A stretch of DNA of 64,000 nt, from positions 1,860,001 through 1,924,000 of the forward strand of contig NZ_CP032627.1 in assembly GCF_003627095.1 (NCBI RefSeq), read 5' to 3'. The notes under the pieces are model-generated. The model saw only the letters and a list, made by a program, of their open reading frames with translations. It had not been told where the DNA came from and searched no databases. The translations under genes were made by a program, and so were the position numbers. Source of the stretch: Lactococcus allomyrinae. Lineage in GTDB: Bacteria; Bacillota; Bacilli; Lactobacillales; Streptococcaceae. Every line of letters begins with the position of its first letter. The stretch's first letter is position 1. Positions 44,585 through 52,867 of this stretch are shown piece after piece.

Positions 44585-45334
44585 CGTAATCGCTGCTGAT
44601 GCAGGAGCATCCATATAATAAGAGGCAATCAATCCAGCATTCAAGCCGATAAAACTAACTAAAACCGAAAACCCTAAAACAGATTTAAAAGATTTTCCAA
44701 GCCTCATTCCGATGGAGGCAGGCAATACCATAATTGCAGAAACCAGAAGTGCCCCTGCTGCTGGAATCATCAAAGCAATTGCAATACCAGTCACAACATT
44801 AAATGCAATAGAAATCATACGCACAGGTAAGCCATCAACAAAAGCAGTATCTTCATCAAAAGTAATAACATAAAGCGGACGCAAAAAGAAAACAAATCCG
44901 AGCAAAACAATTCCCGCTAAAATAAAGAGCATCACTACTTGTGTCATCGAAATCGTGATAATTGAACCAAACAAATATTGCTCCAAACTCACATTGGTTG
45001 CCCCTTTTGCAGAATTAAGAATTAAAAGTGCAATAGCAAGACCCGCCGACATCAGAATAGCTGTCGCGATTTCCATATAATTTCGATAAATGGTTCTGAG
45101 GTATTCCAAGAAAACAGCTGCAATGACAACCATAATCAATGTTGTGACCGTTGGACTCCAGCTTAATAAGACACCAAAAGCAACGCCTGCTAAAGATACA
45201 TGAGATAAAGTATCCGATAACAAGCTCTGTCTCCTCAATACAAGAAAAACGCCTAGCAAAGGAGAAAAAACAGAAATCGCTGTTGCTGCAAGGAGAGCAT
45301 TGCGCATAAAATCATAATTTAATAAATCAAGCAT
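44525..45334 (-). CDS. zitP: Zinc ABC transporter permease
   Basis: 269 residues from ATG at 45334 ([20 protein letters not shown]), which overlaps the zitQ stop by 8 bases. Eight or nine membrane helices. ABC-3 family segments: [25 protein letters not shown] and [14 protein letters not shown]. Partner of ZitQ and ZitS for high-affinity zinc uptake. Overlaps rluD-like gene tail to tail. Confidence 0.93.
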   Translation of the reverse strand: MLDLLNYDFMRNALLAATAISVFSPLLGVFLVLRRQSLLSDTLSHVSLAGVAFGVLLSWSPTVTTLIMVVIAAVFLEYLRTIYRNYMEIATAILMSAGLAIALLILNSAKGATNVSLEQYLFGSIITISMTQVVMLFILAGIVLLGFVFFLRPLYVITFDEDTAFVDGLPVRMISIAFNVVTGIAIALMIPAAGALLVSAIMVLPASIGMRLGKSFKSVLGFSVLVSFIGLNAGLIASYYMDAPASAAITLIFIILFLLTSSIKRLARR

Positions 45335-46058
45335 GAACACGACGCTCCTTTTCCGTTGGCTCAGACAAACCTTCTCGTTCACTGTGTAGATCAAAACAAG
45401 CAAACTTACCATTTTTATCTTTGTAAAGATGGATATTCCGATCAGCGTATGCTTTAACTTCTTCGGGGTCGTGAGTGACCATCAATACTGCTTTTCCATG
45501 TTTATGAGCTGCATGGTGCATTAATTCATAAAAATCACTACTGGACACATCATCCATTCCCGTCGTTGGTTCATCCAAAATAAACAAATCTGGGTCACTC
45601 GCGAACATTCTCGCAATAGCAATACGTTGCTTTTGTCCCCCAGAGAGTTCTCCAATACGTTTATCTCGGTAATCCCACATTCCGACAGATTCAAGCGCTG
45701 TTCTCACATGCTCAACATCATGCTGGTTCATTTTTTTGAACCAACCTCGTCTTGGATAACGGCCGCTCATAACAAATTCATAGACAGAACTTGGAAAGCC
45801 AGCGTTAAAACTTGCGACCTGTTGAGGCAAATAGGCCATTCGCAATTTTTCTCCACGAGTATTTTTGGTAGAAATGGTTACTTGCCCTTGTTTCGGATGC
45901 AAAATACCCAATGTTGTCTTAATCAAAGTTGACTTTGCAGCACCGTTTTCTCCTGTTAGAGTGACAAATTCACCTGAATCAACATGGTAACTAATTTTCT
46001 CAAGTACTGGCTCCCTGTCATAGTAGAAAGTCAGATTTTCAACATCAATATATCTCAT
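45327..46058 (-). CDS. zitQ: Zinc ABC transporter ATP-binding protein
   Basis: 243 residues. Walker A region [16 protein letters not shown] (GENGAAKS; the usual Gly of GxGKS is Ala), Q-loop AYLPQQ, signature LSGGQKQR, Walker [14 protein letters not shown] and H-loop VMVTHD. Energises zinc import with ZitP. The C-terminal extension includes HSEREGL. Translationally coupled to zitP. Confidence 0.93.
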   Translation of the reverse strand: MRYIDVENLTFYYDREPVLEKISYHVDSGEFVTLTGENGAAKSTLIKTTLGILHPKQGQVTISTKNTRGEKLRMAYLPQQVASFNAGFPSSVYEFVMSGRYPRRGWFKKMNQHDVEHVRTALESVGMWDYRDKRIGELSGGQKQRIAIARMFASDPDLFILDEPTTGMDDVSSSDFYELMHHAAHKHGKAVLMVTHDPEEVKAYADRNIHLYKDKNGKFACFDLHSEREGLSEPTEKERRVHA

Positions 46059-46448
46059 TTTATCTCTTTTTTACTGACTTTTTGTCAGTTATTTTTATAT
46101 TTTCTTCTATGGTCAATTTGTTAAAGAAATCAACAACAAATTGACGTTACTTTGTAAATTCCATGGCATAGAAACAGCACCATTATTGCTACTGGATTTT
46201 TCGCCTTGTTTATTTATTCTAAACCATCAACCATCACATTTGTAAAATGAACTAAAGTATTATTTTTGAAGTGTAGCGTTTAAATACCTATTCTAGAACA
46301 AGTATAACTTAGTATTTAAGCTTATCAAAATCACCTGATGTAATTAAAGAAACTCCCGTTCAAAACGAACGAGAGTTTCAAGGAGTTTATGAAAAGATTT
46401 TTAGGAAGGACTCTATTGTAGTGCGCTTCCCTTAACTTCTCCTTAAAA
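46059..46448 (-). other. zitS-zitQ spacer with hairpin
   Basis: 390 bases without a gene. The strong hairpin GAAACTC-CGTTC...GAACG-GAGTTTC (about 46348-46380) lies 70 bases after the zitS stop and probably limits read-through into zitQ. A second weak stem ACTGAC...GTCAGT lies near 46073-46088. No ZitR-like box seen. Confidence 0.5.
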
Positions 46449-47291
46449 TTACTTTATCGTTTCTTTCAAAGCTGTTAGGTTTTCTTGCATTAGTGTAATA
46501 TAAGTTTCGCCAGCTTTTTTCTGTGCATCAGATAACCCCTCAACAGTATTGATACCAATGAGTTTTGCACCGGCTGATTTAGCCAGGGTTTCTGCTATTT
46601 TACTGTTCGCATTATTTTCAAAATATACATTTTTCAGTCCAGCTTTTTCCATTTCAACTTTTAGTTTTGCAAGTGCACTTGGTGATGGCTCTACATCTGG
46701 GTCAAGTCCCGCGATGGCAATTTCATGTAAACCATAATCACGCGCTAAGTAACTAAAAGCTTCATGTTGCGTGATAAATGTCTTTTGTTTTGCATCTTTC
46801 AATGTATCAAACTCTGCATCTAACTTTTTCAGTTTTACCAAGTATGCACTAGCATTTTTCTCAAAAGCTTTCTTATCATCTGGGAATTTTTTACTAAGTT
46901 GTTCAGTGATATAATCAACTTCTTTGATTGCTTCTTTAGGGCTAATCCATGTGTGCGGATCGTCTTTGATTTTATCAACTGTCGCACTCGCTTCGACTTT
47001 TATCCCTTTATTTTTTATTGGTAGTACCCATTTTTCAAGATCATTTGAATTATAAATGATAACCTTGGCATTTGTCATTGTTGCCACTTGTTTTGCGCTA
47101 GGTTCAAATTCATGGATTTCTTGGTTAGATGCGACAATATTTTCAACATTGATTTTGTCACCGACAATTGCTTTAGTAAATTCATACATTGGCTCAAATG
47201 TTGTTACAACCTCAGGCTTGCTTGCCGTTTTTTGACAACCCGCAAGAAATACAAGGGCTGGAATCACAAGAGCTAACAATACTTTCTTCAT
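46449..47291 (-). CDS. zitS: Zinc-binding lipoprotein of the ABC transporter
   Basis: 280 residues. Lipoprotein signal with lipobox LAGCQ. ZnuA/AdcA-type metal site: EIHEFEPSAKQ (His), DPHTWISPKEA (His), FITQHEAFSYLARDYG (His) and GLDPDVEPS (acidic). It lacks a long His-rich loop. Captures zinc for ZitPQ. Separated from zitR by 634 bases, while in L. lactis the four genes are adjacent as far as I recall. Confidence 0.92.
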   Translation of the reverse strand: MKKVLLALVIPALVFLAGCQKTASKPEVVTTFEPMYEFTKAIVGDKINVENIVASNQEIHEFEPSAKQVATMTNAKVIIYNSNDLEKWVLPIKNKGIKVEASATVDKIKDDPHTWISPKEAIKEVDYITEQLSKKFPDDKKAFEKNASAYLVKLKKLDAEFDTLKDAKQKTFITQHEAFSYLARDYGLHEIAIAGLDPDVEPSPSALAKLKVEMEKAGLKNVYFENNANSKIAETLAKSAGAKLIGINTVEGLSDAQKKAGETYITLMQENLTALKETIK

Positions 47292-47925
47292 TTAAAAATT
47301 CCTCCGTTATACTCAACTCTATCTAAAAGTTTTTTCACTTCGTAGTTGAGTTTCAACTCTATCGTTCTTTTTTATCCGGCTTACTCAATATAATGTTTTC
47401 ACCGAAAATCTCAATGTCTAATACTGCCAACTTTCAAGTTTGGAATATTTATTCCAAATCAGAGTTGAATTGATGCAGCATACTTGCGCTATCAAACAGT
47501 ATTACAACTCGTTTTATCTTAATACCACTAGATATCCAGTCACCCAAAACAATCTAACTCGTAAAGTGACTAGAGTTATAAAATAAAACGGTTAGTGATA
47601 ACCACGATTGACAAATCATGGATATGTTTTCCACCATGAAGTTGTAGAGAATGTCAATTCGCTATTATTTTTACACCGAATCCTCCACATTTTTTCAAAC
47701 CACAATTCCTGTGATAGTACTTTTAAATCCTAATGTTGTGATATAATGCTGTTTCGTCCTATTTTTTACGACGAAGAAACTAAAGGCCTCTTTTTCTTGA
47801 ATAATAATCAAGAACTTGATCTAAAGTGAATATTATTTTCGTGTAAAATTAACCTTGCTTTGTCACAAAACTTATTCGTTTGGTACCAAAAACTCTGTAT
47901 TGCGGGCAAAGATTAACCTTATCAC
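47292..47925. other. Long zitR-zitS spacer
   Basis: 634 bases without a convincing gene. Notable are the paired GATAGAGTTGA copies and the palindrome GAGTTGAAACTCAAC (about 47345-47365), and a TTCTTGA/TCAAGAA hairpin near 47800-47815. I see no ZitR box (TTAACYRGTTAA) and no clear promoter. Could be a remnant of inserted DNA. Confidence 0.45.
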
Positions 47926-48384
47926 TCACTTAGTTTCACTTTTTTCTGATGATAATTCTTTTGAAAGTAGTTTCATAAATTTGGTAATGACTTTCTGTTC
48001 ATCATCGTTAAATTTGTTCCCTAACTTTTGGTAGGTAGCAAGCGTCTTTTTATGATGTTCGGCATGTTCTTTTGCAATAGGCAATGCTTTTTCTGTCAGA
48101 CTCCAAAGGACTACGCGTTCGTCATTTGAAGCTCTACTAGACATAATCAGTTCTTGCTCTTGCAATTTTTTCAATGCTTTTGTCACCGCTGCTGGTGAAA
48201 TCTTGAGTTGTTCAGCAATACGTGCATTTGTTGAAACCTCATTAGATAAAAGCATCAAAATATGCTCCTGAGTGCTTGTCAATTTTAGATGACTCTCACA
48301 TGCTCCTAACAAAATCTCATGTTTGTTTTCCGCATATTGCATGATCTTTCCTAGAAATTGGTCAATTTGATGCTCTAAATCCAT
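47926..48384 (-). CDS. zitR: Zinc-responsive MarR-family repressor
   Basis: 152 residues. Winged-helix (TNARIAEQLKISPAAVTKAL recognition helix) with candidate zinc ligands Glu23, Cys29, His41, His107 and His111, the set known for ZitR/AdcR. When zinc-bound it should bind the two boxes in its own promoter and repress the zinc uptake genes. Confidence 0.93.
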   Translation of the reverse strand: MDLEHQIDQFLGKIMQYAENKHEILLGACESHLKLTSTQEHILMLLSNEVSTNARIAEQLKISPAAVTKALKKLQEQELIMSSRASNDERVVLWSLTEKALPIAKEHAEHHKKTLATYQKLGNKFNDDEQKVITKFMKLLSKELSSEKSETK

Positions 48385-48408
48385 CTGATTTCATCCTTCC
48401 ATAATTAG

Positions 48409-48456
48409 TTTACTGGTTAATTATATAGCAATAAAAAAATAATGTCAACTGGTTAA
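48409..48456 (-). promoter_or_regulatory. zitR promoter with two ZitR boxes
   Basis: Minus strand TTGACA (48448-48443), 17 bases, TATAAT (48425-48420): full consensus. TTAACCAGTTGA (48456-48445) covers the -35 box and TTAACCAGTAAA (48420-48409) covers the -10 end, the paired arrangement known for L. lactis Pzit. Confidence 0.85.
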
Positions 48457-48638
48457 CGTTATTTTTTTAATTTTTTATTAAAACAAGTATGTACCCATCC
48501 TTTCTTGACACACAAGAGAAAGTCTGTCTTGTGCTACTTCTACGAACGGTATATTTTACACAACAGCAGGTAACTTAGGCTGATACATCCAGTCTTTAGC
48601 ATTTAGGTTTTCGGGTCAAAGTGAGCTTGCACCTTGAA

Positions 48639-48667
48639 TTTAGTGGTAAGCTAAACTTCCCACTAAA
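48639..48667 (-). terminator. Hairpin after the comG operon
   Basis: TTTAGTGG/CCACTAAA perfect 8-bp stem just after the comGG stop; T-rich tail is weak. Region 48457-48638 otherwise holds nothing I recognise. Confidence 0.5.
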
Positions 48668-48674
48668 TAAGTCT

Positions 48675-49046
48675 TTATTTCATTTGAAAAACTTTCCCAT
48701 CAGATAAATGAATCTCAAAACTATCTTGAATCTCACTGTCAGTACTGACAGCAGTATTCGCACTTACTGACGGACCTATAAGTTGTTGATAAGTCAAAAA
48801 CCCTTGGCTAAATTGTATTTCTCCTGATTGCCCTAATTTTTCTTGCTTTGCTAAAGACACCATCAGCTCTGCTGTCAGTCTATCTTTTTCTGTCAGCAAA
48901 TGTTTCTGTGTTTCTACTTGCTCTTGTAGATAAAACTGCAAAAATAAACTAAAAATCAAAGCTAAAACCATAGCGTACAGCAAAATTCCAGCTCTGACAC
49001 TACTCCTCAAATTTGTAAACAAATGTCCGCTTCCCCCCATTGTCAA
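48675..49046 (-). CDS. comGG: Competence pseudopilin-like protein ComGG
   Basis: 123 residues. One membrane helix (about 16-38) then a charged helix, no classical prepilin motif, as for lactococcal and streptococcal ComGG. Last gene of the operon; overlaps comGF by 47 bases. A perfect CTGTCAGTACTGACAG (48736-48751) lies inside the gene. Confidence 0.75.
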   Translation of the reverse strand: MTMGGSGHLFTNLRSSVRAGILLYAMVLALIFSLFLQFYLQEQVETQKHLLTEKDRLTAELMVSLAKQEKLGQSGEIQFSQGFLTYQQLIGPSVSANTAVSTDSEIQDSFEIHLSDGKVFQMK

Positions 49047-49419
49047 AAGTTATCGTGATTTTTACCAATCCCATATCATCTAGCATTTGACAAGACTTTA
49101 TCCCAAAAAGCATCGGCTGGTAGCCCTTTCCCTGAGCATCTGTTTTGCGAAAATCATTGCCTACTAAACCATATCTCAACGCTTTACTTTTCGTAATATA
49201 CAAAAAATTTTGAGAAACATCATCAAGCTTTGTCCCTTCTAACTCTCCGCGCATTTGTTCGCAAAAGATTTGCCAATCTTTTTCTTGATTCGTCTGTTCT
49301 TCAGCCATTTGTTGCTGAAGGAGTTGAGTAAGTCCAGAAATAACAAGCACAGAACCAGATATTGCAAGAAGAGCGACTAGACATTCTAGCAGTGTAAACG
49401 CTCTAATTTTTAATTTCAA
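49000..49419 (-). CDS. comGF: Competence pseudopilin ComGF
   Basis: 139 residues. Prepilin-type start KIRAFTLLECLVALLAISGS (cleavage before Phe, Glu at +5), then a globular domain (FLYITKSKALRYGLVGNDFRK). Part of the transformation pilus. Overlaps comGE by 17 bases. Confidence 0.85.
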   Translation of the reverse strand: MKLKIRAFTLLECLVALLAISGSVLVISGLTQLLQQQMAEEQTNQEKDWQIFCEQMRGELEGTKLDDVSQNFLYITKSKALRYGLVGNDFRKTDAQGKGYQPMLFGIKSCQMLDDMGLVKITITFDNGGKRTFVYKFEE

Positions 49420-49699
49420 GCCTCAATAATTCCTTCCCATGATTAGTAACCACCGTTCGTTTATCACCTTTCGTTATTTTTATCACTGCACCATTTACTG
49501 ACAACTTTGAGAGACTACTGTCAGTTGCCATTTTTGCGACATTTAAACCTTCAATCTGTTGATTAATTTCTGTCAGTTGCTGACGAACATTTACAACTTC
49601 TGTCAGTACAACACTTACCAAAACTGACAATAAAGCAAGTGTAATCAAACTCTCAAGTAGTAAATATGCCTTAACTGACCGTTTTCTTAAATTTTCCAC
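49403..49699 (-). CDS. comGE: Competence pseudopilin ComGE
   Basis: 98 residues. Prepilin-like KAYLLLESLITLALLSVLVS with Glu at the conserved place, though the cleavage site is A/Y rather than x/F. Overlaps comGD and comGF by short stretches. Confidence 0.82.
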   Translation of the reverse strand: MENLRKRSVKAYLLLESLITLALLSVLVSVVLTEVVNVRQQLTEINQQIEGLNVAKMATDSSLSKLSVNGAVIKITKGDKRTVVTNHGKELLRLEIKN

Positions 49700-50078
49700 T
49701 GCCCATCTCCAACTGATAGCTCACTATTTTTTGCTCATCAGGTAATAAAATTTTAATTTTTTTCAAGCTTGAATTTTCACCCTGCTCATCAAACTGAATT
49801 GAAAAATCAGAAATTATGACGTCATCAGGTATTTTTAGTCTATGATTTTCATAAGTTAAAAACGAGTGACTCACCCCGAAATCTTCTCTTGTTGAAAGTA
49901 ATGCTGCATCTTCTTGAGTGTTCTTATACAAGTTTTCAAATTGTAAGACAAATAATTCTTCTCTGACCAAATGCACCGTTTTTGTCAGTACTGATGAAAA
50001 TATTAGCGTCAAAAAACTTATGACAGTCAGCACTAGCAAGCATTCTACTAGTGTGAAAGCCCTAATCTGCCAATTCAC
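49671..50078 (-). CDS. comGD: Competence pseudopilin ComGD
   Basis: 135 residues from GTG at 50078, chosen because AAGGGAG lies 6 bases upstream and it places the prepilin motif (MNWQIRAFTLVECLLVLTV) at the N-terminus; a longer ATG frame from 50123 would overlap comGC by 62 bases. Minor pilin of the DNA-uptake pilus. Confidence 0.82.
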   Translation of the reverse strand: MNWQIRAFTLVECLLVLTVISFLTLIFSSVLTKTVHLVREELFVLQFENLYKNTQEDAALLSTREDFGVSHSFLTYENHRLKIPDDVIISDFSIQFDEQGENSSLKKIKILLPDEQKIVSYQLEMGSGKFKKTVS

Positions 50079-50364
50079 GTGTTTCTCCCTTATTTTGCGC
50101 ATAATAGTCATCATAGCTCTCAACTTGCTTTTTAGTAATCATGTCCGCTGCCACCAAATCTGACAAAGTCGGTGTTTCTGTGTGATCCAGTTCGTACAAT
50201 TGTGCTTGGCTTTCAACCACCTTCACCACAGCCGCTTCGCCAGTCTTTTGCACTTGCTCTTTTTCTTTTAATAGATTAGGTACAAACAACAAAATTAAAA
50301 TACTAATAATTGCCAGCACAATCAACATTTCAATCAAAGTAAACGCTTTAATATCTTTTCTCAT
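50062..50364 (-). CDS. comGC: Competence major pilin ComGC
   Basis: 100 residues. Class III prepilin signal KAFTLIEMLIVLAIISILIL with Glu at +5; cut by ComC and assembled as the main transformation pilus subunit. Starts just after comGB ends. Confidence 0.92.
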   Translation of the reverse strand: MRKDIKAFTLIEMLIVLAIISILILLFVPNLLKEKEQVQKTGEAAVVKVVESQAQLYELDHTETPTLSDLVAADMITKKQVESYDDYYAQNKGETRELAD

Positions 50365-50368
50365 TTTT

Positions 50369-51390
50369 TTATCCCATCATTGTTCCCATATTTGAATAAA
50401 TTGGTAATAACATTGCCACATATAAAAGTATAATCATTAGCGCTACAAAAATAAAAACAATCGGCTGAATCCACTGCATCGCACGTTCAACCTTTGCAAA
50501 AAAAATTCCCCAGCACTCTTCCGAGTATAGCAAAAGCTCCAAACCCAATTTATCTTTCATCGCCCCGTATTCAATCATTATCGCAAGTTCCGGTGCTAAA
50601 AACTCCAATTGGCTCACCGCAACATCAAAGTTCAGCCCAGCTTCCAAGCTCTCAGTTAATACTTCCCCACCTCTGAAAAAATTCGACTTTTTTGTCTTCT
50701 CATGATGATTAAAATTTTCTTTAAATCCACACCTTGAGCTAAAAGATTACCCCATTCTCTTGCAAAATAAGCCGTTAAATATAAACGGATAAATTCTGAC
50801 AGAAATGGGCATCTTGCTAAGAAAATAAAAGTTCGACTTGCTGGTTTCTTCTTAAAAATAAAAACTCCTAAAACTGTCAGTACTGACAAAAAAACAAAAG
50901 TACTGACAAAGAGTACTGGTAAATGATTAATCAAAATCATTGCCCAGCTTCTCCCAGAATCCAACTGTGGGAGTAAATAATTTTTTAAGCCCCACATGAT
51001 TCCCACTAGAAAAACAAGCAAAATAATTGGATAAGTTAACAATCCAACTAATTTCTTTTTTACCGTCAGCTGCTGCCGTAGATTTTGCTCAATAAATAAC
51101 AAAGTCTCCGACAAATGACCATGAAATTCAACTAATTCAATCTGGGTCACTACATTTTTAGAAAAATTCAATGCCTCCAAAATTTCGGAAAGAGATTGAC
51201 CAGCCGAAAGACCTGCACGCATCTTCAACGTAAATTCTTGCTCAACTAAATGTGACAATCCAAGAAATTCAACAATTTCGCCAAAATGAAAACCATTAGC
51301 AGTTAGATTTGCCATCAGCTGAATCAATTTCGTTTGTTTCACCAAACTCAACTTTTTCCGCTTCAACCTCAACAGCTGTAAGATATCCAT
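50369..51390 (-). pseudogene. comGB: ComGB inner-membrane pilus protein, frameshifted
   Basis: Two frames cover one T2SS-F type protein. The first (to 50656) has the first F domain and two helices and ends with IMRRQKSRIFSEVGKY. The second (50369-50647 and upstream) resumes the family sequence: EVLTESLEAGLNFDVAVSQL to MLLPIYSNMGTMMG. One extra G in the GTGGGG run near 50668 restores about 340 residues. If real, pilus assembly and transformation should fail. The start is uncertain: ATG at 51390 or a TTG further in (LSLVKQTKLIQL). Confidence 0.8.
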
Positions 51391-52279
51391 CTTCAAATAA
51401 TCTCGCCATTTTCTCATTCCACCTTTGAGCATTCCATTTTTCAAATTCACTTTCTGCAATATCAACCACTCCTTTCCCAGCAATAAGACGCTGATAAATC
51501 ACCCTACGCAAACTATTTTTTAATTCCCATTCACTCAGCCCTAGCTCTAAAAGTCTATCCCACACTCCTGAAATAGACCGCGCATGAACCGTAGAAAATA
51601 CGGTATAACCAGTCAAACTCGCTCTTAGCACCGCACGTGCTGTCTTTTTATCACGAATCTCTCCAACAATTAATAAATCAGGACGATGGCGCAATGAGCA
51701 TTTAATGAGTTCATCATAACCATTGCCAATGACTTCATTTACCTGCAACTGCACAAAATTAGATTCTACAATTTCAACGGGGTCTTCAATCGTTATTACT
51801 TGTTTATTCATGAAATTCTTCTTTGCAAGTTCCACCATCAAGGATGTTTTTCCAGAGCCTACCGGACCCGCAAACAAATATAACCCTCGCTTACAATGTA
51901 AACTGGCTAATAGCTCCTCATCCCGAAACCAAAACTCCAACTTCCTTGATTCCTCTCTTAAAATACGAATGACCAAGGACTCTCTCCCCTCAAAATCTCC
52001 AACTGTAGACATCCTCAAACGTTTAACACCAATATCCAGTGAATACCAACAAGCCCCTAGCTGAGTTCTGCGTTTTTCCCCTGTATTCATCCCAGCAAGA
52101 AATTTAAAATGCGAAATTATCGCCTGTCCCAACTCCTTGTCTAAACGCTCAAAGAATAACCGCTTATCTCCTTCTCTAAAATAAACATCGTATCCCTCCT
52201 GATGAGGAATAAAATAAATATCATGACTTTCTTTAGTCATCGCATCAGTTAAAATTTCACTTGCTTTATCTTGAATCAT
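51296..52279 (-). CDS. comGA: Competence pilus ATPase ComGA
   Basis: 327 residues. Secretion ATPase powering pilus assembly. Walker A FAGPVGSGKTSLMVEL, Asp box ITIEDPVEIVE, Walker B LLIVGEIRDKKTA, His box TGYTVFSTVHARS. First gene of the comG operon. No clear ribosome binding site; an in-frame stop lies just upstream, so the start is firm to within a few codons. Confidence 0.93.
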   Translation of the reverse strand: MIQDKASEILTDAMTKESHDIYFIPHQEGYDVYFREGDKRLFFERLDKELGQAIISHFKFLAGMNTGEKRRTQLGACWYSLDIGVKRLRMSTVGDFEGRESLVIRILREESRKLEFWFRDEELLASLHCKRGLYLFAGPVGSGKTSLMVELAKKNFMNKQVITIEDPVEIVESNFVQLQVNEVIGNGYDELIKCSLRHRPDLLIVGEIRDKKTARAVLRASLTGYTVFSTVHARSISGVWDRLLELGLSEWELKNSLRRVIYQRLIAGKGVVDIAESEFEKWNAQRWNEKMARLFEDGYLTAVEVEAEKVEFGETNEIDSADGKSNC

Positions 52280-52285
52280 ATCTAA

Positions 52286-52300
52286 CTATACGAATTTAAA
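52286..52300. promoter_or_regulatory. Possible ComX (cin) box near comGA
   Basis: TACGAATT (52289-52296) differs by one base from the streptococcal cin box TACGAATA but reads on the plus strand; on the comGA strand it is AATTCGTA after a T-rich tract. Orientation makes it doubtful. Confidence 0.3.
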
Positions 52301-52376
52301 AGTCAAAAGTAACAAAAAAACTCCAAACTTGGAGTATTTTATTTGTCAGACTGAACTAGCCAAATCTATTAAGTTG

Positions 52377-52733
52377 TTATTGATGTTTGTTCAAAAAATA
52401 AACTCTAATTAAATCCTTAATTGCCACTCTATCCTCTTCATCAATCTTAACCTCTTCAAATAATGAAGCACTATCAATCATTGTTTCTAGAGATTGAGTT
52501 TCCTCAATCTTATAAGTAGTATCAATATCAGATTTTGCGACACCAAAAACATCAGCCATTTTTTGAATGACACCGTGGCTTGGTCTTGAACGTAATTTCA
52601 AATAGTCTGTCATTGTCGATGGCGCAATTCCAACACGTTCCGCTAATTCCTTTTGAAGCATTTTATTTTCAGAAAGATATTTCTTGATGTTTTGAGCGAT
52701 AATCGCTGCGTGTGAGTATTCTTTTGAGTACAT
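52377..52733 (-). CDS. XRE-family transcriptional regulator
   Basis: 118 residues. N-terminal HTH (QKELAERVGIAPSTMTDYLK, then VIQKMADVFGVAKSDID), acidic C-terminus of about 45 residues ending VRVYFLNKHQ-like. Monocistronic between polC and comGA. Target unknown. Confidence 0.85.
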   Translation of the reverse strand: MYSKEYSHAAIIAQNIKKYLSENKMLQKELAERVGIAPSTMTDYLKLRSRPSHGVIQKMADVFGVAKSDIDTTYKIEETQSLETMIDSASLFEEVKIDEEDRVAIKDLIRVYFLNKHQ

Positions 52734-52841
52734 ACCGTTATTATATCACAAGCTTACGACTAAGAAAACTCTTATTTGTTTTTTATCTTTAGAATAAACC
52801 CTAATCCTGATGATCATATAAACTAAGTATGAATATAAAAC

Positions 52842-52866
52842 TACCAGATATCTGGTAGTTTTATCG
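52842..52866 (-). terminator. polC terminator
   Basis: AACTACCAGATATCTGGTAGTT perfect palindrome followed by TTAT on the minus strand, just after the polC stop. Confidence 0.75.
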
Positions 52867-52867
52867 C

